A DNA stretch of 37,817 nt, from NCBI RefSeq assembly GCF_019295435.1, contig NZ_WEKL01000112.1:89161-126977 (forward strand). The letters run 5' to 3'. Shown one piece after another: positions 35,215-37,817 of this stretch. Below the pieces are notes generated by a model. It made no database searches. It was not told the DNA's origin and saw only the letters and a program-made list of their open reading frames with translations. Position numbers and translations under genes: made by a program. Origin of the DNA: Aquimarina litoralis. Its GTDB lineage: Bacteria; Bacteroidota; Bacteroidia; Flavobacteriales; Flavobacteriaceae. Positions within the stretch are counted from its first letter, which is position 1. Each line of letters begins with the position of its first letter.

Positions 35215-35228
35215 AATATTAAAAACAA

Positions 35229-35264
35229 AAGACCTGTCAACTTTTTTAAAAGCTAACAGGTCTT
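35229..35264. terminator. Bidirectional terminator (response regulator / AhpD-like)
   Basis: AAGACCTGT (35229-35237) and ACAGGTCTT (35256-35264) form a perfect 9-bp stem whose interior contains a further CTTTT/AAAAG pairing; it lies between the convergent response regulator and AhpD-like genes. Confidence 0.72.
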
Positions 35265-35289
35265 CATATATTATGGATTGGATAAAAGT

Positions 35290-35880
35290 CTACAGGTGTT
35301 TTCCTTTTTCCCAACCGTGTTTTCCTAGATATTTTTCTCCAGATTCTATAGCACCTTCTTCTACAGTAGTACCCATAGAATCATTCCAGCGATTTAAGTA
35401 TCCAAATAATGAAATTACTCCAAGCATTTCCACGATTTCTCCTTCGTCCCAATATTTATATAATTCTTCTTTAATACTTTCATCAACATTATTTGGCACC
35501 AACGAAGCTGCCAGTGAAAAATCAAGGGCTGCACGTTCTGCATCACTAAAAGCTGGATGTGTTTTGTATTCCCAAATATTATCTAGTTGCTCTTGTTCTG
35601 CGCCATAACGCTCAGCAGCTCTAATAGCATGTGCCTGACAATATCTACAACCTGTAGCATTACTGCTCACCCAAGCAATCATACGTTTCAAAGCAGAGGT
35701 AACTCGACCTTCGTTTGCCATTACGGCTTTATTAAGGTTTATAAACGCTTTGGAAATGGCTGGTCTTCTTTGCATCGTTAATACAGAATTAGGACAAAAT
35801 CCTAAGGTTTCATTAAAGAATTCAGCTAATTCTTTGGTTTCTAAATCATGATCAGCAGATAAAGGTGTTACTAATGGCAT
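35290..35880 (-). CDS. AhpD-like carboxymuconolactone decarboxylase family peroxidase
   Basis: 196 residues from the ATG at 35880. The active-site pair Cys78/Cys81 in TGCRYCQAHA, with His84, is the AhpD thiol peroxidase/CMD-family signature, and the two-domain length fits uncharacterised peroxidase-related (alkylhydroperoxidase-like) proteins. The frame is open to 36051, but the additional 57 residues run antisense into recJ and are not family-like, so the internal start is chosen. It likely reduces peroxides in the cytoplasm. Divergent from recJ. Confidence 0.87.
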   Translation of the reverse strand: MPLVTPLSADHDLETKELAEFFNETLGFCPNSVLTMQRRPAISKAFINLNKAVMANEGRVTSALKRMIAWVSSNATGCRYCQAHAIRAAERYGAEQEQLDNIWEYKTHPAFSDAERAALDFSLAASLVPNNVDESIKEELYKYWDEGEIVEMLGVISLFGYLNRWNDSMGTTVEEGAIESGEKYLGKHGWEKGKHL

Positions 35881-36004
35881 GGATATATATTTTGAGTTAA
35901 TTATAATTTTAGCAAAGCAAAATACAAAACTCAAGTTAAACAAGAATGCGTAAAGATGTTTTTCGTACTTTGTATTTTTAACTAATTTCCGGAGGATATT
36001 GCCA

Positions 36005-37690
36005 ATGAGATGGACGCTAAGACCAAAACCTATACATACGATTACTACCAACCTAGCAAAAACATTAAATGTAGATGAAATTATTGCTTCCTTATTAGTT
36101 CAAAGAGGTATTGAAACTTTTGAGGATGCCAAGCGATTTTTTAGACCCTCTTTGGAAGATTTACACGATCCTTTTTTAATGAAGGATATGGATAAAGCCG
36201 TTGCCAGAATAGAAAAAGCAATTGTTGATCAGGAAAATATCTTAGTATACGGAGATTATGATGTAGATGGAACAACTTCGGTAGCATTAATGTCTTCATA
36301 TTTAGAAACTATTACATCGCAAGTAGCTACCTATATTCCGGATCGATATGCTGAAGGATATGGAGTTTCTTTCCAAGGAATTGATTATGCTGCGGATAAT
36401 GATATTTCGTTGATTGTAGCATTGGATTGTGGTATCAAGGCAATTGAAAAAGTTGCATATGCAAAGTCCAAAGGAGTCGATTTTATTATTTGTGATCACC
36501 ACAGACCTGGTGATTCAATTCCGGATGCTGTTGCTGTGCTGGATCCAAAAAGAGAAGATTGCCCATATCCATATAAAGAATTATGCGGTTGTGGAGTAGG
36601 GTTTAAGTTGATTGAAGGCATAGCCAGTAGAAATGGGCAGTCTGCGTATGATTTACAATCCTATTTAGATTTAGTTGCTACTGCGATTGGAGCTGATATA
36701 GTGCCAATTACTGGTGAAAATAGAGTATTAGCGTATTACGGATTAAAGGTGATTAATCAACATCCAAGAGTGGGTTTCAAAGCAATGTTAGCTCAGGTAA
36801 AAAAAGATACATTTACTATCACAGATGTTGTGTTTATTTTGGCTCCAAGAATTAATGCAGCAGGAAGAATGAAGCACGGATTACATGCAGTAACGTTATT
36901 AAAAGAAGAAAACCTAGAACTTGCTTTACAATATGCTGCAGAAATAGAAAGTTACAATAGTGAACGAAAAGATGCTGATAGAAGTATAACAAAACAAGCA
37001 TTGGAGCAGATTATCGATAATGAGGAAGAGGATCGATTTACAACTGTAGTTTATGATGAGAGTTGGCATAAAGGAGTTATCGGAATTGTAGCTTCTAGAC
37101 TCACAGAAACCTATTATCGTCCAACATTGGTTTTTACAAAGAGTGGTGAAAAACTGGCAGCGTCTGCAAGATCCGTAAAGGGATTTGATGTATATAATGC
37201 TTTGGATAGTTGTTCTGAATATATTGAGCAATTTGGAGGTCATAAATATGCAGCTGGATTAACATTGAAAGAAGAACAATATGAGTTATTCAAACAAAAA
37301 TTTGAAGAAGTAGTAGCAACCTCTATTGATAAAAAACTATTAACTCCAGAAGTTATTATTGATGCTGCTATAGAGTTTGATGAAATCACTCCAAAATTCT
37401 TTAGAATCTTAAAACAATTCGCGCCTTTTGGTCCCGGAAATATGACGCCTGTTTTTATGACAGAATATGTCAAAGATACTGGATATGCAAGATGTGTAGG
37501 GACAGATGAGAAACATCTAAAATGTAAAGTGCAAAAAAATGGATTAGCGATAGATGCTATAGGTTTTAATTTGGGGCCTAAACTGGATGTAATCAAAGAA
37601 AATGTCCAAGCTAAAGTTGCGTATACAATCGATGAAAATGAATGGAACGGATCTGTTACACTGCAATTAAAGCTAAAAGACATAATTTAA
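36005..37690 (+). CDS. recJ: Single-stranded-DNA-specific exonuclease RecJ
   Basis: 561 residues. DHH phosphoesterase motifs DYDVDG (84-89), Asp in ALDCG (141-143) and DHH (164-166), then the DHHA1 domain with PRINAAGRM and the C-terminal OB-like region. RecJ degrades single-stranded DNA 5' to 3' in recombination and mismatch repair. An upstream in-frame TTG at 35999 exists, but a rare Shine-Dalgarno-like GGAGG at 35991-35995 lies 9 bases before the ATG at 36005, so that ATG is used. Its stop codon lies inside a terminator-like hairpin. Confidence 0.95.
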   Translation: MRWTLRPKPIHTITTNLAKTLNVDEIIASLLVQRGIETFEDAKRFFRPSLEDLHDPFLMKDMDKAVARIEKAIVDQENILVYGDYDVDGTTSVALMSSYLETITSQVATYIPDRYAEGYGVSFQGIDYAADNDISLIVALDCGIKAIEKVAYAKSKGVDFIICDHHRPGDSIPDAVAVLDPKREDCPYPYKELCGCGVGFKLIEGIASRNGQSAYDLQSYLDLVATAIGADIVPITGENRVLAYYGLKVINQHPRVGFKAMLAQVKKDTFTITDVVFILAPRINAAGRMKHGLHAVTLLKEENLELALQYAAEIESYNSERKDADRSITKQALEQIIDNEEEDRFTTVVYDESWHKGVIGIVASRLTETYYRPTLVFTKSGEKLAASARSVKGFDVYNALDSCSEYIEQFGGHKYAAGLTLKEEQYELFKQKFEEVVATSIDKKLLTPEVIIDAAIEFDEITPKFFRILKQFAPFGPGNMTPVFMTEYVKDTGYARCVGTDEKHLKCKVQKNGLAIDAIGFNLGPKLDVIKENVQAKVAYTIDENEWNGSVTLQLKLKDII

Positions 37691-37710
37691 TCTATTTTTA
37701 TTTAGATTAA
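37687..37710 (+). terminator. AT-rich hairpin at the recJ stop codon
   Basis: TTAATCTA (37687-37694) and TAGATTAA (37703-37710) form a perfect 8-bp stem with an 8-base T-rich loop; the left arm includes the recJ stop codon. A weak intrinsic terminator is likely. Confidence 0.5.
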
Positions 37711-37724
37711 TTATAAATAATTAA

Positions 37725-37751
37725 TATTTTTGAATCAAATACGATTCAAAA
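37725..37751 (+). promoter_or_regulatory. Promoter and inverted repeat at the start of the last gene
   Basis: A perfect -7 box TATTTTTG (37725-37732) overlaps the left arm of a perfect 9-bp inverted repeat, TTTTGAATC (37728-37736) and GATTCAAAA (37743-37751), with a 6-base spacer. The right arm ends on the A of the start codon. This is an obvious position for a repressor; a hairpin masking the start is the alternative. Confidence 0.6.
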
Positions 37752-37817
37752 TGAGCGCTATAGATAGAATTTACGGTAATAAAATTGGAATATCTTTTTT
37801 TTGGAAGCAACAACAAC
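37751..37817 (+). CDS. Partial CDS, cut by the window end (unknown)
   Basis: Only the first 22 codons are visible, starting with ATG at 37751 and encoding MSAIDRIYGNKIGISFFWKQ, then QQ. No stop occurs before the edge. I do not recognise the family from this fragment. A strong promoter 19 bases upstream of the ATG and a straddling inverted repeat support a real gene. It is downstream of recJ on the same strand but has its own promoter. Confidence 0.6.
   Translation, partial: MSAIDRIYGNKIGISFFWKQQQ

Noticed and set aside
35881-36051. 57-residue extension of the AhpD-like protein
   Set aside because: It overlaps recJ antisense and contains no family-like sequence; the ATG at 35880 is used.

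Overview
The window looks like the chromosome of a marine-type member of the Flavobacteriaceae (Bacteroidota), possibly close to Aquimarina; the genus is a guess. The signs are very AT-rich DNA, near-absence of Shine-Dalgarno sequences, several perfect TAnnTTTG promoter elements (the Bacteroidota -7 box), a type IX secretion C-terminal signal, a curlin-repeat adhesin, paired DUF3857 proteins, and a typical flavobacterial gene set (recJ, rsmI, tdk-alr, lpxH beside a queD-type gene, mscL, asd). No phage, IS element, CRISPR array or integrase was seen.

Layout. Positions 61-7290 hold a three-gene forward operon of exported proteins: a 1093-residue TPR plus MORN/YwqK-repeat protein and two DUF3857/transglutaminase-like proteins, one with an intact Cys-His-Asp triad and one with no cysteine at all. 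Positions 7498-8904 encode a large curlin-repeat protein, followed by a double hairpin and a 424-base non-ORF stretch that holds a tiny membrane ORF, a second hairpin and a promoter for a small secreted protein (9329-9712). Positions 9844-10729 (minus) carry a tRNA-Ala just downstream of a universal stress protein. Positions 10917-13983 (plus) hold a GNAT acetyltransferase translationally coupled to a MATE exporter, then a 368-base gap with a flavobacterial-style intergenic palindrome and an antisense small membrane ORF, then a crotonase-family gene with a 32-residue membrane peptide right behind it. Positions 14024-15341 are a divergent NmrA-like reductase/HxlR regulator pair. Positions 15419-16682 are a pterin synthase and lpxH.

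Positions 16767-22333 are all on the minus strand: a T9SS-secreted protein with an Ig-like domain and a fascin-like beta-trefoil, an orphan ABC ATPase, an S9 prolyl oligopeptidase and a DoxX protein. Between the last two lies a highly structured, T-run-ended element that may be a small RNA. Positions 22477-25023 (plus) encode a large M14 carboxypeptidase. Minus-strand housekeeping genes follow (asd, mscL, alr, tdk), then a forward cluster (conserved unknown, DoxX-like, rsmI, HopJ-family).

Positions 30996-32120 contain a small secreted protein and, divergently, an M50 metallopeptidase whose HExxH motif can only be encoded if translation begins at a non-canonical codon (best candidate ATT at 31413). 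Positions 32335-35214 form a signalling operon: unknown protein, seven-TM protein, NarL-type histidine kinase, LuxR-type response regulator. The window ends with an AhpD-like protein (minus), recJ (plus), and the first 22 codons of a gene whose promoter and start codon are straddled by a perfect inverted repeat.

The most unusual items are the M50 start codon, the active/inactive transglutaminase pair beside a giant MORN-repeat protein, the structured element at 21804-21892, the 7TM/kinase operon with its unknown first gene, and three very short membrane ORFs.
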